Below, in pieces: positions 8,732 to 19,340 of a DNA stretch of 64,000 nucleotides; position 1 is the first letter of the stretch; each line of letters opens with the position of its first letter. Location of the stretch: NCBI RefSeq assembly GCF_000263715.2, contig NZ_CM001514.1:4095674-4159673 (forward strand), read 5' to 3'. Both the position numbers and the translations under genes were made by a program. The notes beneath the pieces are model-generated. The model was not told where the DNA came from and did no database searches. It was given only the letters and a program-made list of their open reading frames with translations. Source of the DNA: Pseudomonas synxantha BG33R. Its GTDB lineage: Bacteria; Pseudomonadota; Gammaproteobacteria; Pseudomonadales; Pseudomonadaceae.

Positions 8732-9330
8732 GGCGCCACCTGCGCCGGTTGCAGGTAGCCACGCACCAGCAGTTGCACCGCCAGCTTGCCCGCCCCGCCA
8801 GTGGCCGGTGCCTGTTTGCTGCGGCGAATGCGCAACTCATCGACAAACAGAAACGGCGGCTGGTATTCCAGCGCGTGCAGGATCGCGGTCAGCGGTTCGA
8901 TGGCGCAGTTGAGCGTGAGGCTGACCTTGACCTGCCGATAGGGCTCGCTGCTGTCCTGTTCGGTGGTGATGGGTTTGCGCTGGGTGAGGTTGCAGCCGCC
9001 GCCCAGGTTGGCGTGGCTGTTGATCAGGTCGGCCAGACGCTGCATCAGATCGGCGGCGACCACATCGGGGTCATCGCCTGGCAACAGGCTGGCGCTGCTG
9101 GCCGGGTCTTGCCGCGCCAGCTCAAGCTGCTCGCGCAATGCATCGCCCTGGCGCAACACGGCGGCGTAGCGTTGCTGCTGCTCACGCAACTGCTGGGCTT
9201 GCTCGCCCATGGTACGCAGCGGGCCGGCGAACCAGCTGTCGATCAGCAACCAATAGGCCGCACCGAGTACCACGGCCAGGAGCAACAAGGCACCGCCACG
9301 ACGTTCACGGGGTGTGAGGGGTCGGCGCAT
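8728..9330 (-). CDS. gspM: Type II secretion protein GspM
   Basis: Inner-membrane assembly-platform protein, 200 aa. A positively charged N-terminus (MRRPLTPRERRGG) and one membrane segment at about residues 14-31 are followed by a coiled-coil-like Q/R/E-rich stretch (QAQQLREQQQRYAAVL) and a periplasmic ferredoxin-like domain. The ATG at 9330 was chosen for the typical N-terminus; the frame is open further upstream but that part is antisense-like Pro/Arg sequence. It overlaps the GspL gene by 26 bases. GspM partners GspL around the ATPase. Confidence 0.75.
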   Translation of the reverse strand: MRRPLTPRERRGGALLLLAVVLGAAYWLLIDSWFAGPLRTMGEQAQQLREQQQRYAAVLRQGDALREQLELARQDPASSASLLPGDDPDVVAADLMQRLADLINSHANLGGGCNLTQRKPITTEQDSSEPYRQVKVSLTLNCAIEPLTAILHALEYQPPFLFVDELRIRRSKQAPATGGAGKLAVQLLVRGYLQPAQVAP

Positions 9331-10297
9331 CGGCGGCCTCCTGGCGTAAGTGGGCGCGCAAGGCAAACTGGTCCTTGCCGGTGCGCGCATCGGGTTGAAT
9401 CACCCCTTCGAACTGGGCGTTGTCCAACCGCCGGCAGCCTTTGATGCGGGTGATCAGGCCACTGGCCTTGGCACTTTGCCCGGAGAAGGTCACCTCAGCG
9501 TCCTTGACGTCCAATTGGTCAAGCCAAGTGTCGGCGGGCAGGCAAGTGGTCAAGTCATTGAGCAGCGCAGCCAGCGGCGGTTGCGCCAGTTTGCGCTGGG
9601 TGAGGTACTGCGCTGCGCCGCGGGTATTGAGCAGTTGCTGGCGCAGGGCGTGCACCTGGGCGACCTGGGCCTTTTGCTGCTGCACGGTGGCGTGCATGGC
9701 GTCGAGTACACGCTGGCGGTCGTTGAGCCACAGCAACATGGCGGCGATCAGCAAGGCACCACACAGCCATGGCAGGCTGCGCTGCAAATCCTTGCCCCTT
9801 CGGCGTTGGCGCGAGCGTAACGGTGCCGGCAGCAGGTCAATGCCCAGGCCCGCCACATCGACGCGATGGGGATGCAGACCGAGGGCAGCGCAGTCGCTGA
9901 GAATCCGGTCCAGACGCTCGCGCAGGATCGCCACCAGCGTGACCTCAAGGTGGGTAGGTGTGCGCTGCTCCTGACGCGCCACGAAGTACAACTGCTCGGC
10001 GTCGAACGGGGTGTAGCGGTCCAGTTCATAGCCGACCACCGCCGTGAGGTTGCGCGCGGCCGCCAGGGGCAATTGCAGGCGTTGCTGCAGCACCACGTCA
10101 GGGTCGAGCATCAGCACCTGGCAGGCGCTGCCGGGGATAACCGGCGCCGTCAGCGGCCAGTGATGGACCTGCTCAGGCGGCTCTTGTGGGGCCAGCCAGC
10201 TCGGCACACAGCCGCGCAGTTCGGTGAGCCACAGGCGCCAGCCTTGTTGCAACAGGCTGCCGCGCCACTGGCGGGCGATAGGTTCAAGTCGATTCAT
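9305..10297 (-). CDS. gspL: Type II secretion protein GspL (PilN-like)
   Basis: Assembly-platform protein of 330 aa that links the GspE ATPase to the inner membrane. The N-terminal half is cytoplasmic and actin-fold-like (VLMLDPDVVLQQRLQLPLAAARNL), followed by a basic stretch and one membrane segment (LPWLCGALLIAAMLLWL, about residues 195-211), a coiled coil (VLDAMHATVQQQKAQVAQVHALRQQL start) and a periplasmic PilN-like domain. ATG 10297 overlaps the gspK stop as ATGA, matching the pattern of the operon; the 75-codon open frame upstream is a shadow of gspK. Confidence 0.8.
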   Translation of the reverse strand: MNRLEPIARQWRGSLLQQGWRLWLTELRGCVPSWLAPQEPPEQVHHWPLTAPVIPGSACQVLMLDPDVVLQQRLQLPLAAARNLTAVVGYELDRYTPFDAEQLYFVARQEQRTPTHLEVTLVAILRERLDRILSDCAALGLHPHRVDVAGLGIDLLPAPLRSRQRRRGKDLQRSLPWLCGALLIAAMLLWLNDRQRVLDAMHATVQQQKAQVAQVHALRQQLLNTRGAAQYLTQRKLAQPPLAALLNDLTTCLPADTWLDQLDVKDAEVTFSGQSAKASGLITRIKGCRRLDNAQFEGVIQPDARTGKDQFALRAHLRQEAADAPTPHTP

Positions 10298-10995
10298 TCT
10301 TGCCACCGCACCACCCGATAGGGTTGTGCACGGTCCTCCGCGGGGCTCAATAAGACGGTGAGTTGCAGGCGTGCCTGATAGCCGCCGGGGCGCTCGGCAC
10401 GGCTGTCGATTTCCAGCACCTGGCCGGGGTCGGCGCCCTCGGCGTTTTGGCGTGGCAGGTTCAATGCCTTGCGCATCAAGGGGCTGGCAAATGCCGGATC
10501 GGGTCGATCCAGGTCGCTCCACAAGGTCATTTCCGGCAGCAATTGGCTGTACAGCGCCTGGGTCATACCGGGCAGTTGCCGCACTTCTTCCAGCACCCGA
10601 AACGGCGCCAGGCCCTGATGGCGCCGAGCCTCAAGCGCCTGGACCAACTGATGGGCCTGGGCCGGGGTAGCGCCGCAAGCCAGGGCCAGGTGTAGCAAGT
10701 CACCGGGGTCGGCGTTGACCAGGTACAGCTTGCCGCGCTCACTGCGCAGGCGGACCTGTAGGCGGGCGTCGTCGAAGGTCAGCGCGATGGCACGCCCGTC
10801 CGCCACCCAGTGCCGATCAGCCATGACCTGGGCAATACCGGCTTCGGCGGCCAACAGCGTCTGGGTGTGCTGGCGGTACCACAGCGCCTGGCGACTTTGC
10901 AGTTGCACCCAGGCAGCCAAACCGCCGAGCAACAGGCTGAGTAAAGCCAGCACCCACAGCACCAGCAGCAACGCCGCTCCGCGCTGGCGCTTCAT
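10294..10995 (-). CDS. gspK: Minor pseudopilin GspK
   Basis: Type II secretion minor pseudopilin, 233 aa. The N-terminus MKRQRGAALLLVLWVLALLSLL is a class III signal with cleavage expected after the Gly before AALLL; as in other GspK proteins the +5 Glu is absent. The following globular part has the saposin-like helical region (VQALEARRHQGLAPFRVLEEVRQL start). At 233 aa it is shorter than many GspK proteins (around 300). GspK caps the pseudopilus tip with GspI and GspJ. Overlaps gspJ and gspL by 4 bases each. Confidence 0.85.
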   Translation of the reverse strand: MKRQRGAALLLVLWVLALLSLLLGGLAAWVQLQSRQALWYRQHTQTLLAAEAGIAQVMADRHWVADGRAIALTFDDARLQVRLRSERGKLYLVNADPGDLLHLALACGATPAQAHQLVQALEARRHQGLAPFRVLEEVRQLPGMTQALYSQLLPEMTLWSDLDRPDPAFASPLMRKALNLPRQNAEGADPGQVLEIDSRAERPGGYQARLQLTVLLSPAEDRAQPYRVVRWQE

Positions 10996-11600
10996 TGTTC
11001 ACTGCTCGCGCTGCCGAGGTTCAGGCGCAGGGCAATCACTTGCGTCAGCCACGGCACCGGCCCGTTGACGCTGGCGTCGATGCGTACTGCGAAGGGCAAG
11101 CGCCTGGGCCAGGGCCACGCGTTCAACCAGCCGGTGGGCTGGCCCAAGGGCGATACGCCGCGATAACTCAATTGCAGCGCCTCGACGTTATGCAGCAGCA
11201 CCTGCGGTTCAGCACGCTGGGTGTTGGCAGCGGATTGCAACTGCGAAAACGCCACCTGAAAATCCTGCTCTACCCGTTGCAGGGTAAAGCGCTGGATGCC
11301 CCCGCCGAGCACGCCGGGCAAGGTCGCCACAAACTGCAAGCGCTCTGCCGTGCCGATAAAAAAACCGTCGGCCTGGCTGTCGTCTTCAATGATATTCAAA
11401 GGCAACGCCTCGCTGATCGCGGTGCGTAGAAACTGTTGGGCGGTGCGCATTTCATCCAGGCTCACGGTGTAACTTTGGGCCTTGGCCACCGCCCGATTGG
11501 CGCCCAGCAACGCAGCGCCCACCAGCAATAACAATATCGAAAGCAGGCTGAGCACCACGAGGATCTCCAGCAAGGTGAAGCCCTGCTCGCGGCGCTTCAC
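10992..11600 (-). CDS. gspJ: Minor pseudopilin GspJ
   Basis: Minor pseudopilin of 202 aa with a GTG start. The prepilin signal is VKRREQG|FTLLEILVVLSLLS, with Gly at -1, Phe at +1 and Glu at +5, cut by a prepilin peptidase (PilD), whose gene is not in this window. The start overlaps the gspI stop as GTGA; a longer frame starting at 11705 adds residues antisense in character and was rejected. Globular C-terminal part with expected beta-strand pattern. Confidence 0.85.
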   Translation of the reverse strand: MKRREQGFTLLEILVVLSLLSILLLLVGAALLGANRAVAKAQSYTVSLDEMRTAQQFLRTAISEALPLNIIEDDSQADGFFIGTAERLQFVATLPGVLGGGIQRFTLQRVEQDFQVAFSQLQSAANTQRAEPQVLLHNVEALQLSYRGVSPLGQPTGWLNAWPWPRRLPFAVRIDASVNGPVPWLTQVIALRLNLGSASSEQ

Positions 11601-11929
11601 AGGCGGGCCTTCAAGGTGCTGAAGCGGGCCTGATGCGCGCCTTCGCGCAGGTTCAGGTCGAGACGAAACAGATGGGGCTGCTGCCGGGTACTGGTCAATT
11701 GCCAATGAATGCCATCAAGTTCGCCTTGCAAGGTGCCTTCGCTCAGCGGGCCGGCCGCTTCCAGGTCCAGCAGCGTGAGCGCGGCCTGGGTTAGCCGGTC
11801 GCTGTGGGCAACCTGGGCCAACGAGCGCGCACTCTGGCCGAAGGCAACCAGCAACACGCTGCTGCACACCGCCATCAACGTCAGGGCCGCGAGCATTTCC
11901 AGCAGGGTAAAACCGGCCTGATGCTTCAT
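11597..11929 (-). CDS. gspI: Minor pseudopilin GspI
   Basis: Small pseudopilin, 110 aa, MKHQAG|FTLLEMLAALTLMA with Gly -1 and Glu +5, then a hydrophobic helix and a short globular domain. The ATG overlaps the gspH stop as ATGA. GspI nucleates the pseudopilus tip with GspJ and GspK. Assignment between H and I rests on gene order and length. Confidence 0.82.
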   Translation of the reverse strand: MKHQAGFTLLEMLAALTLMAVCSSVLLVAFGQSARSLAQVAHSDRLTQAALTLLDLEAAGPLSEGTLQGELDGIHWQLTSTRQQPHLFRLDLNLREGAHQARFSTLKARL

Positions 11930-12351
11930 GGCAGCGCCCTGGACTGCACGCTGCCGGTGAGCCAACCAATGTCGATACGCCAACGCCGGGCGCCGCTGGC
12001 CAGCAGCAGGTTGCCGCCGGTGGAACTGCCATCGGGGTAGAACACCACGGCGGCGCCCGCCTGCTCGGCACTGTGCAGCGTCACCTGCAACGGTGCCTGC
12101 CACTGTTGCGGGGCACGCCCTGGAGCCCGGAACGTCAGACGTTGCAGGTCGAATTCGGTGCGCGCCGCCTGGCCGCTGACGATCGCCCCCGCCCGCGTGG
12201 CGCGCAGTGCCTCGACCATCTGCCCCACCACCCGCCGCTCCTGAGCCACTTGCAGCCCCTGGCGCACACCCAGCCCCAGCAACCCGGCCGCGACGCCGAT
12301 CAATACAATGACCACCAGCATCTCCAGCAAGGTAAAGCCGCGCTGGGCCAT
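11926..12351 (-). CDS. gspH: Minor pseudopilin GspH
   Basis: Pseudopilin of 141 aa, MAQRG|FTLLEMLVVIVLIGVAAG, with a class III signal and an N-terminal hydrophobic helix. The C-terminal part contains a beta-rich segment with WQAPLQVTLHSAEQAGAAV, as in FimT/GspH proteins. ATG 12351 gives a short 5-residue leader; an upstream start at 12384 would lengthen the leader to 16. There are 7 bases between the gspG stop and this start, one of the few real gaps in the operon. Confidence 0.83.
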   Translation of the reverse strand: MAQRGFTLLEMLVVIVLIGVAAGLLGLGVRQGLQVAQERRVVGQMVEALRATRAGAIVSGQAARTEFDLQRLTFRAPGRAPQQWQAPLQVTLHSAEQAGAAVVFYPDGSSTGGNLLLASGARRWRIDIGWLTGSVQSRALP

Positions 12352-12358
12352 GGCCGGG

Positions 12359-12769
12359 TTACTCCCAGTTACCCAAATCGGCACTGTAGCCCTCGCCGCC
12401 CGGTTGACCGTCCTGGCCGTAGAAGATCAGGTCGAAGGCGCCATGCTGCCCGGGGAAGCGATAACCGAACCCGTGGCCGAACGGGTCCTTCAACTCCGAA
12501 GGCTTCGCATAGGGACCCGCCCAGCTGGAGGCATTGGCGGGCTTGTCGAGCAGCTGTTGCAGGGTGTTGGGCGGCGCGCCCACATCCAGGGCGTAGCTGT
12601 CGATCTTCATGCTCAAGCTCGCCAACTGCGCCTTGCCTGCACCGTATTTGCCCTTGTCCACATTGCCGCCGACCTGGCGCACGACAATGGTTGCGACGAT
12701 GCCCAGCAGCACGATTACCGCGAGCATTTCCAGCAGGGTGAAGCCGTTTTGGCGGTGCCGGGTTCTCAT
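12359..12769 (-). CDS. gspG: Major pseudopilin GspG
   Basis: Major pseudopilin, 136 aa. Leader MRTRHRQNG|FTLLEMLAVIVLLG with Gly -1, Glu +5; the C-terminus carries the major-pseudopilin signature DPFGHGFGYRFPGQHG and GQDGQPGGEG...ADLGNW, where acidic residues bind calcium in the family. Start choice: ATG 12769 gives a normal leader with GGAG 12 bases upstream; ATG 12793 overlaps the gspF stop as ATGA, like most junctions here, and would give a 17-residue leader. Both are possible. Confidence 0.9.
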   Translation of the reverse strand: MRTRHRQNGFTLLEMLAVIVLLGIVATIVVRQVGGNVDKGKYGAGKAQLASLSMKIDSYALDVGAPPNTLQQLLDKPANASSWAGPYAKPSELKDPFGHGFGYRFPGQHGAFDLIFYGQDGQPGGEGYSADLGNWE

Positions 12770-12789
12770 TGATTCCACTCCATGAAGGT

Positions 12790-13982
12790 TCATATATGGC
12801 TGGTGAGGCTCATCAGCGGCAGCATGATTGCGAGCATGATTACCGCCACCAGCACCGCCATGATCACGGTCAGCGAGGGCACCAGCGCAGCGAGCAGACG
12901 GTCGATCGCACGCTTGGCCTCGACGTCGAAGATGTCGGCGACCTTGAGCAACATGCCGGGCAGTTCACCGGCGTGTTCGCCGACCTCGATCATTTGCAGG
13001 GCCAACTGCGGCAACAGCGGTTGACTGCCAAACGCCTCGGCCAGGGTGCCGCCGCCTTTGACCTGTTGCGCCGCCCGCGCCACTTGCACCTGCAATGCAC
13101 GGTTGCTGCAGACCTGCCGGGCGATCACCAGCGCGGGCAGCAACGCCACGCCATTGCTGAGCAAGGTGCCGAGGGTGCGGGTCAGGCGTGCGGCTTGCAC
13201 CCGCTGCAGCAGCGGGCCGACCACACGGATGCCCAGCAGGTGACGGTCGTAGCGTTCGCGGCGGCTGGGGTCGCGCAGGCGCGTCACCAGGAGCCCGGCA
13301 CTGATCGCCACCCCGGCCAACAGCACCAGGCCATAGGCCGACAAAAACTCGCCAAGCCCCAGGATCACTTGGGTGATCAACGGGATCGGCACGCCCAGAT
13401 CCTGAAAAATCGGCACGAATTGCGGCACCACATAGGCCAGCAACAGCGCCAGGGAACCCAGTACGCCCACCACCAGGAACGCCGGGTAGATCAGCGCGTT
13501 GATCACCTCGCCACGCAGTCGCTGGCTGCGCTCCAGGTAGTCGCTGAGCTGGCGCAGGGTGTCTTCCAGCGCACCACCGGCTTCGCCCGCGCGCACCATG
13601 CTCAGGTACAGCGCAGAAAACGTATCGCCCTCTTCCTCAAGCGCAGCCGACAGCGGTTTGCCGGCCTTGACCTGGTCACGGATGCGCTCGATCAAGGCCC
13701 GCACCTGGGGTTGGCCGGGTTGTTTGAGCAGCAGGTTCAACGAGCGTTCAAGGGGCTGACCGGCGCCGAGCAGCGTCGCCAGTTGCTGGGTGAAACTCAC
13801 CAGCGCTGCACCCTTCAACGGCCCGCGTACACGACGTAACGAGGCACTGCCCGTCGTTTCGATATGCAGCAGCAACCAGCCACGCTTGTGCAAGATGGCG
13901 ACGGCGGTGGCCTGGTCAGCAGCTTGCAGCGTGCCGCTCTGGGCGGCGCCCTGGCTGTCCAGGGCACGGAACTTGAACAGGC

Positions 13983-13986
<4 letters not shown>
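12790..13986 (-). CDS. gspF: Type II secretion inner-membrane platform protein GspF
   Basis: Polytopic assembly-platform protein, 398 aa, with two copies of the T2SSF domain: first around residues 66-190 (FTQQLATLLGAGQPLERSL, LYLSMVRAGEAGGALEDTL), second around 270-393 (TRTLGTLLSNGVALLPAL, MIEVGEHAGELPGMLLKVAD). Membrane segments at about 168-190, 215-240 and 365-392. It couples ATP hydrolysis by GspE to pseudopilus growth. ATG overlaps the gspE stop as ATGA. Confidence 0.95.
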
Positions 13987-15683
<1,697 letters not shown>

Positions 15684-15905
15684 TGAGGAATATCTAACGT
15701 TGCGAAAAGTATGGCTATTTGGAACTACCGAACAGTGCCATTAGTTCGCCACAGCCCATGCAGGAGTTAGCCGGGGGTATCGACTGGAAGTTATAGCTCT
15801 AGTTCCGGCTGGCGGGAAATTAAATACAAAACATTGCCAAATGCACTGATTTAGAGCGTTAGCAGCCAATAGCCACTAGTTGCACTTAGCCATGCCCCGT
15901 AATGA

Positions 15906-16946
15906 CTAGGTACTTTCCCTTTCAATTAACTGACAGTGCAAAAGATTCAAGCGTGCAACTTCACCCTCGATCGGTAATACACCCAGACTTTGTAGAACGC
16001 GGGTGGCGGCTAATACACCAATCTCAAGGGCCGGTGGCTGGATCGTGCTGAGGCTGGGCAGCAACATCTGTGCGAAGGGGTAGTCGCCAAAGCCCAAGAC
16101 GGCGCAGTCCTGCGGGATGTTCAGCCCCGCACGCTGACCGGCCAACAAACCGCCGGCAGCCAGGTTGTCGTTGGCAAAGAAAATCGCGTCGGGCCTGGTC
16201 ACCTCCCCCATCAGCGCCTCCATGGCCTGCTTGCCCGCCTCGAAAGGCGCACGGTCGGCGTCGGGAACGAAGCCCCACGGCTGCACACCCAGCTCGCTGA
16301 GGGTCGCAGTAAAACCATCACGGCGCTCCAGCGCGCTGAAGTCGCCCGCCGCGCTGTTCTGCACGAAGGCGATACGCCGATAGCCCTTGCCATGCAGATA
16401 GCGCGCGGCAGTGACGCCGACTTGATAATGGGAAAATCCCACTTGCAACGGCTCGCGCTCCGGCACGTAGTCCCAGGTTTCCACCACCGGGATGTCCACC
16501 TCGGCGATCATCTTTTCGGTGCCTGGGCTATGGAAGCGGCTGGTCAGCACCAGCGCGGCCGGCGACCAACCAAGAAAGGCGCGCACCGCGCTTTCCTCTT
16601 GCTCGATGCTGAAATAGCTGGACGCCAGCAACAGCTGGTAGCCGTGGCGACTGAGGGTATCGCTGAAGCCCTGCAAGGTATTGGCAAAGATCGGCCCCGA
16701 GATATTCGGAATCACCATCGCGACGATTTTGCCTCGCGCAGAGGCCAAGCCACCGGCCACCAGATTGGGCACATAACCCAATTGCGCCACCACCTCGGCG
16801 ATACGCTCACGGCGTTCGGGCGAGACCTGCTCCGGTTGGTTGAAGTAACGCGACACGGTAATCGCCGAGACCCCAGCCTGGCGTGCCACGGTGCTCAGTG
16901 TGACGCGTCCGGCGCCCCGGCGTTTGCGCGGTGTGTGTTCGTCCAC
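15906..16946 (-). CDS. LacI-family transcriptional regulator (GntR-like)
   Basis: DNA-binding repressor of 346 aa. Helix-turn-helix with hinge: VTLSTVARQAGVSAITVSRYFNQPEQVSPERR (begins residue 15), followed by a periplasmic-binding-like sensor domain (KIVAMVIPNISGPIFANTLQGF start; DAIFFANDNLAAGGLLA). It is divergent from the TonB receptor operon at 17147, and a perfect palindrome TGTTAGCGCTAACA typical of LacI/GntR operators lies between. It therefore probably represses that operon and perhaps itself. LacI proteins usually sense sugars or sugar derivatives; the effector here is unknown. Confidence 0.9.
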   Translation of the reverse strand: MDEHTPRKRRGAGRVTLSTVARQAGVSAITVSRYFNQPEQVSPERRERIAEVVAQLGYVPNLVAGGLASARGKIVAMVIPNISGPIFANTLQGFSDTLSRHGYQLLLASSYFSIEQEESAVRAFLGWSPAALVLTSRFHSPGTEKMIAEVDIPVVETWDYVPEREPLQVGFSHYQVGVTAARYLHGKGYRRIAFVQNSAAGDFSALERRDGFTATLSELGVQPWGFVPDADRAPFEAGKQAMEALMGEVTRPDAIFFANDNLAAGGLLAGQRAGLNIPQDCAVLGFGDYPFAQMLLPSLSTIQPPALEIGVLAATRVLQSLGVLPIEGEVARLNLLHCQLIEREST

Positions 16947-17025
16947 GGAATGACCCTGTAAAAAAAGAATATAAAACTAATTTATTAGTATTTGACGCTC
17001 TAAGCTGCGCCTTCAATAATGCCGA

Positions 17026-17039
17026 TGTTAGCGCTAACA
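17026..17039. promoter_or_regulatory. Palindromic LacI-type operator TGTTAGCGCTAACA
   Basis: A perfect 14-bp palindrome centred between 17032 and 17033, with the central CG/GC symmetry usual for LacI-family sites. It lies between a LacI-type gene (start 16946) and the divergent TonB receptor (start 17147). Similar TGTTA..TAACA half-sites are recognised by GntR-type LacI proteins. Placement suggests control of the receptor-monooxygenase-binding protein operon. Confidence 0.7.
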
Positions 17040-17146
17040 AAGCGCGGTGTCTGCTACTCGCTCGAGCGAATGCCCAGGACATTTTCACAGGCGCTGGCGG
17101 TCGCAGAACCGCAGCGGACCAGGGTATTTTTTCGAGCGGGCACAGC

Positions 17147-19339
17147 ATGCATAACTTTCCACGGCACACCCATTTATTGCTCCTGGCCGGCCTCAGCGCC
17201 CTGCCCGTCTGCGGCGCTGTTGCAGCTGACGAGCAAGAGCCCACGCTTCAATCCGTGACGGTCACCGCTACCCGGCGGGAAGAGTCGCTGCAAAAAGTCC
17301 CGGTGGCCGTCTCGGTGCTCGATGGCGAACAACTGGAGCGCGACAACCGCAACGGTGTGGCGAGCATCGCCCAGCAGGTACCGTCACTGAACTTTCGTAC
17401 CGGCGCGTCGAACAAGGACACCTCCCTGTTCGTACGCGGCGTGGGCACCATTTCCACCTCGCCGGGGGTGGAGCCCACCGTGGCGACGGTGATCGACGGC
17501 GTGGTTTATGCGCGCCCCGGCCAGGCCACTCTCGACCTGCTCGACCTGGAGCGCATCGAGGTACTGCGCGGCCCGCAAGGCACGCTGTTCGGCAAGAACG
17601 CGTCCGCCGGCGTGCTGAATATCACCAGCAAGGCGCCGACTGCCCAGACACACGGGTTTATCGATCAGTCGTTCTACAGCGGCAATGAAAGCCGCACGCG
17701 GTTCGGCATCGGTGGCAGCCTGGTGCCGGAGGTGCTCAAGGGCTCGATCAGCACCTTGTTCGGCAGCTACGACGGCAACGTCGACAACCACCACAATGGT
17801 CAGGAGGTCAACGGTTACAACCACAAGGGCATTCGCGGCAAGCTGGAGTTCACGCCCAACGACGACGTGAAGCTGACCCTGATCGCCGACTACATGCAGT
17901 CCCACGATGACGCGCCCAATGGTGTGGTCAGCAAGTCCCTGAGCCCGGCGTTCAGCAATGCCTTGAGGCCAGTGCGCGCCTCAAGTGACAACCGCGATAT
18001 CAACACCGATACCCGCAGCCGTGTGCAAGACATCAACAAGGGCCTGTCGGCGCAGTTGGACTGGAACCTGGGCGACTACACCCTGACCTCGATCACCGCC
18101 TGGCGCGGCTGGGACAACACCCAATACCAGGACGGCGACCGTCTCGGCACCGTCACCGCCGCCTTCCCCGGCACCGCCGACAAAGGCGACCTGGCGTTCG
18201 ACCAGTACTCCCAGGAGCTGCGTCTGGCCTCGCCCAAAGGTGAGTTCCTGGAGTATGTCGGCGGCCTGTTCTACATGCATGGCAAGGATGAGGAAACCTA
18301 TCAACGCACCCTCACGACGACTGCGCGTGTCGACCGTGGCATCGCCGACTACAGCACCACCAGCGACAGCTACGCGGCATTCGGCGAGACCACGCTCAAC
18401 TTCACCTCGCGCTTTCGTGGCATCGCCGGCTTGCGCTATACCCATGACGACTTGAAGTACGACCATCGCCGCGTGTCCACCTCTGCCACCACGGTCAGCG
18501 GCATTCAACCGGCGACGGCGAGTTCCGGCTCGGTAGACGAGGACGGTTGGTCCGGCCGACTGGGCGTGCAGTACGACATCAGCGACAACATCACCAGCTA
18601 CCTCACCTACTCGCGTGGCTACAAAGGCCCGGCCTATAACGTGTTCTTCAACATGCAGCCGCGCGACACCGAGGCGCTCAAGCCGGAGACTTCCAACACC
18701 TGGGAAGCCGGGATCAAGGCCACCGCCTGGCACAATCGCCTGACCACCAACCTTGCGGTGTTCCACAGTGACTACGACAACTACCAGGCCAACTTTTTCG
18801 ACACCGTCGCCGGCCAGGTAGTGACGCGCCTGATCAATGCCGGCAGCGTCAGCACCGAAGGCGTCGAGCTCGATTACGCGCTGCAAGCCACCCAGCAGCT
18901 CAAGCTCTCCGGCGCCCTGGCCTATACCCGAGCACGCATCGATCAGTTCGCGTGCCCGGCAGGCGCAGCGGCGACCTGCAATGTGAATGGCAAGCCACTG
19001 CCGTTCAGCCCGGACTGGAAAAGCTACGTGCGCGCCGACTACAGCATCCCCCTGGACAACGGCCTGGATGTCGAGCTGGGCACCGACTACAGCTGGCAGA
19101 GCGAAGTGCAGTACGACATCAGCCAGAACCTGGACACCAAGCAAGGCGCGTACGGCATCTGGAACGCCAGCGTGGCGGTGGCCGACTACACCAATGGCTG
19201 GCGCGTGGCGCTGCTGGCGAAGAACCTTGCCGACAAGTCCTATTCACCGCTGCTGGCCAGTGGCGGCAACTACATCTACCGCGCCGTACCCCGTGACGAT
19301 GAGCGTTACTTCGGCGTGCAACTGCGCAAGGACTTCTAG
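17147..19339 (+). CDS. TonB-dependent outer-membrane receptor
   Basis: Outer-membrane transporter of 730 aa from ATG 17147. Signal peptide ends near CGAVAADEQ; then the TonB-box region SVTVTATRREESLQKVPVAVSVL (start), plug signatures VFVRGVGTISTS-like and ERIEVLRGPQGTLFGKNASAGVLNI (start), and a barrel ending FGVQLRKDF with terminal Phe. The open frame begins at 16931, but that part overlaps the operator. It is followed after 1 base by a flavin monooxygenase gene, then a sulfonate-type binding protein: a locus for uptake and oxidative cleavage of an unknown, probably sulfur-containing, compound. Confidence 0.92.
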   Translation: MHNFPRHTHLLLLAGLSALPVCGAVAADEQEPTLQSVTVTATRREESLQKVPVAVSVLDGEQLERDNRNGVASIAQQVPSLNFRTGASNKDTSLFVRGVGTISTSPGVEPTVATVIDGVVYARPGQATLDLLDLERIEVLRGPQGTLFGKNASAGVLNITSKAPTAQTHGFIDQSFYSGNESRTRFGIGGSLVPEVLKGSISTLFGSYDGNVDNHHNGQEVNGYNHKGIRGKLEFTPNDDVKLTLIADYMQSHDDAPNGVVSKSLSPAFSNALRPVRASSDNRDINTDTRSRVQDINKGLSAQLDWNLGDYTLTSITAWRGWDNTQYQDGDRLGTVTAAFPGTADKGDLAFDQYSQELRLASPKGEFLEYVGGLFYMHGKDEETYQRTLTTTARVDRGIADYSTTSDSYAAFGETTLNFTSRFRGIAGLRYTHDDLKYDHRRVSTSATTVSGIQPATASSGSVDEDGWSGRLGVQYDISDNITSYLTYSRGYKGPAYNVFFNMQPRDTEALKPETSNTWEAGIKATAWHNRLTTNLAVFHSDYDNYQANFFDTVAGQVVTRLINAGSVSTEGVELDYALQATQQLKLSGALAYTRARIDQFACPAGAAATCNVNGKPLPFSPDWKSYVRADYSIPLDNGLDVELGTDYSWQSEVQYDISQNLDTKQGAYGIWNASVAVADYTNGWRVALLAKNLADKSYSPLLASGGNYIYRAVPRDDERYFGVQLRKDF

Positions 19340-19340
19340 C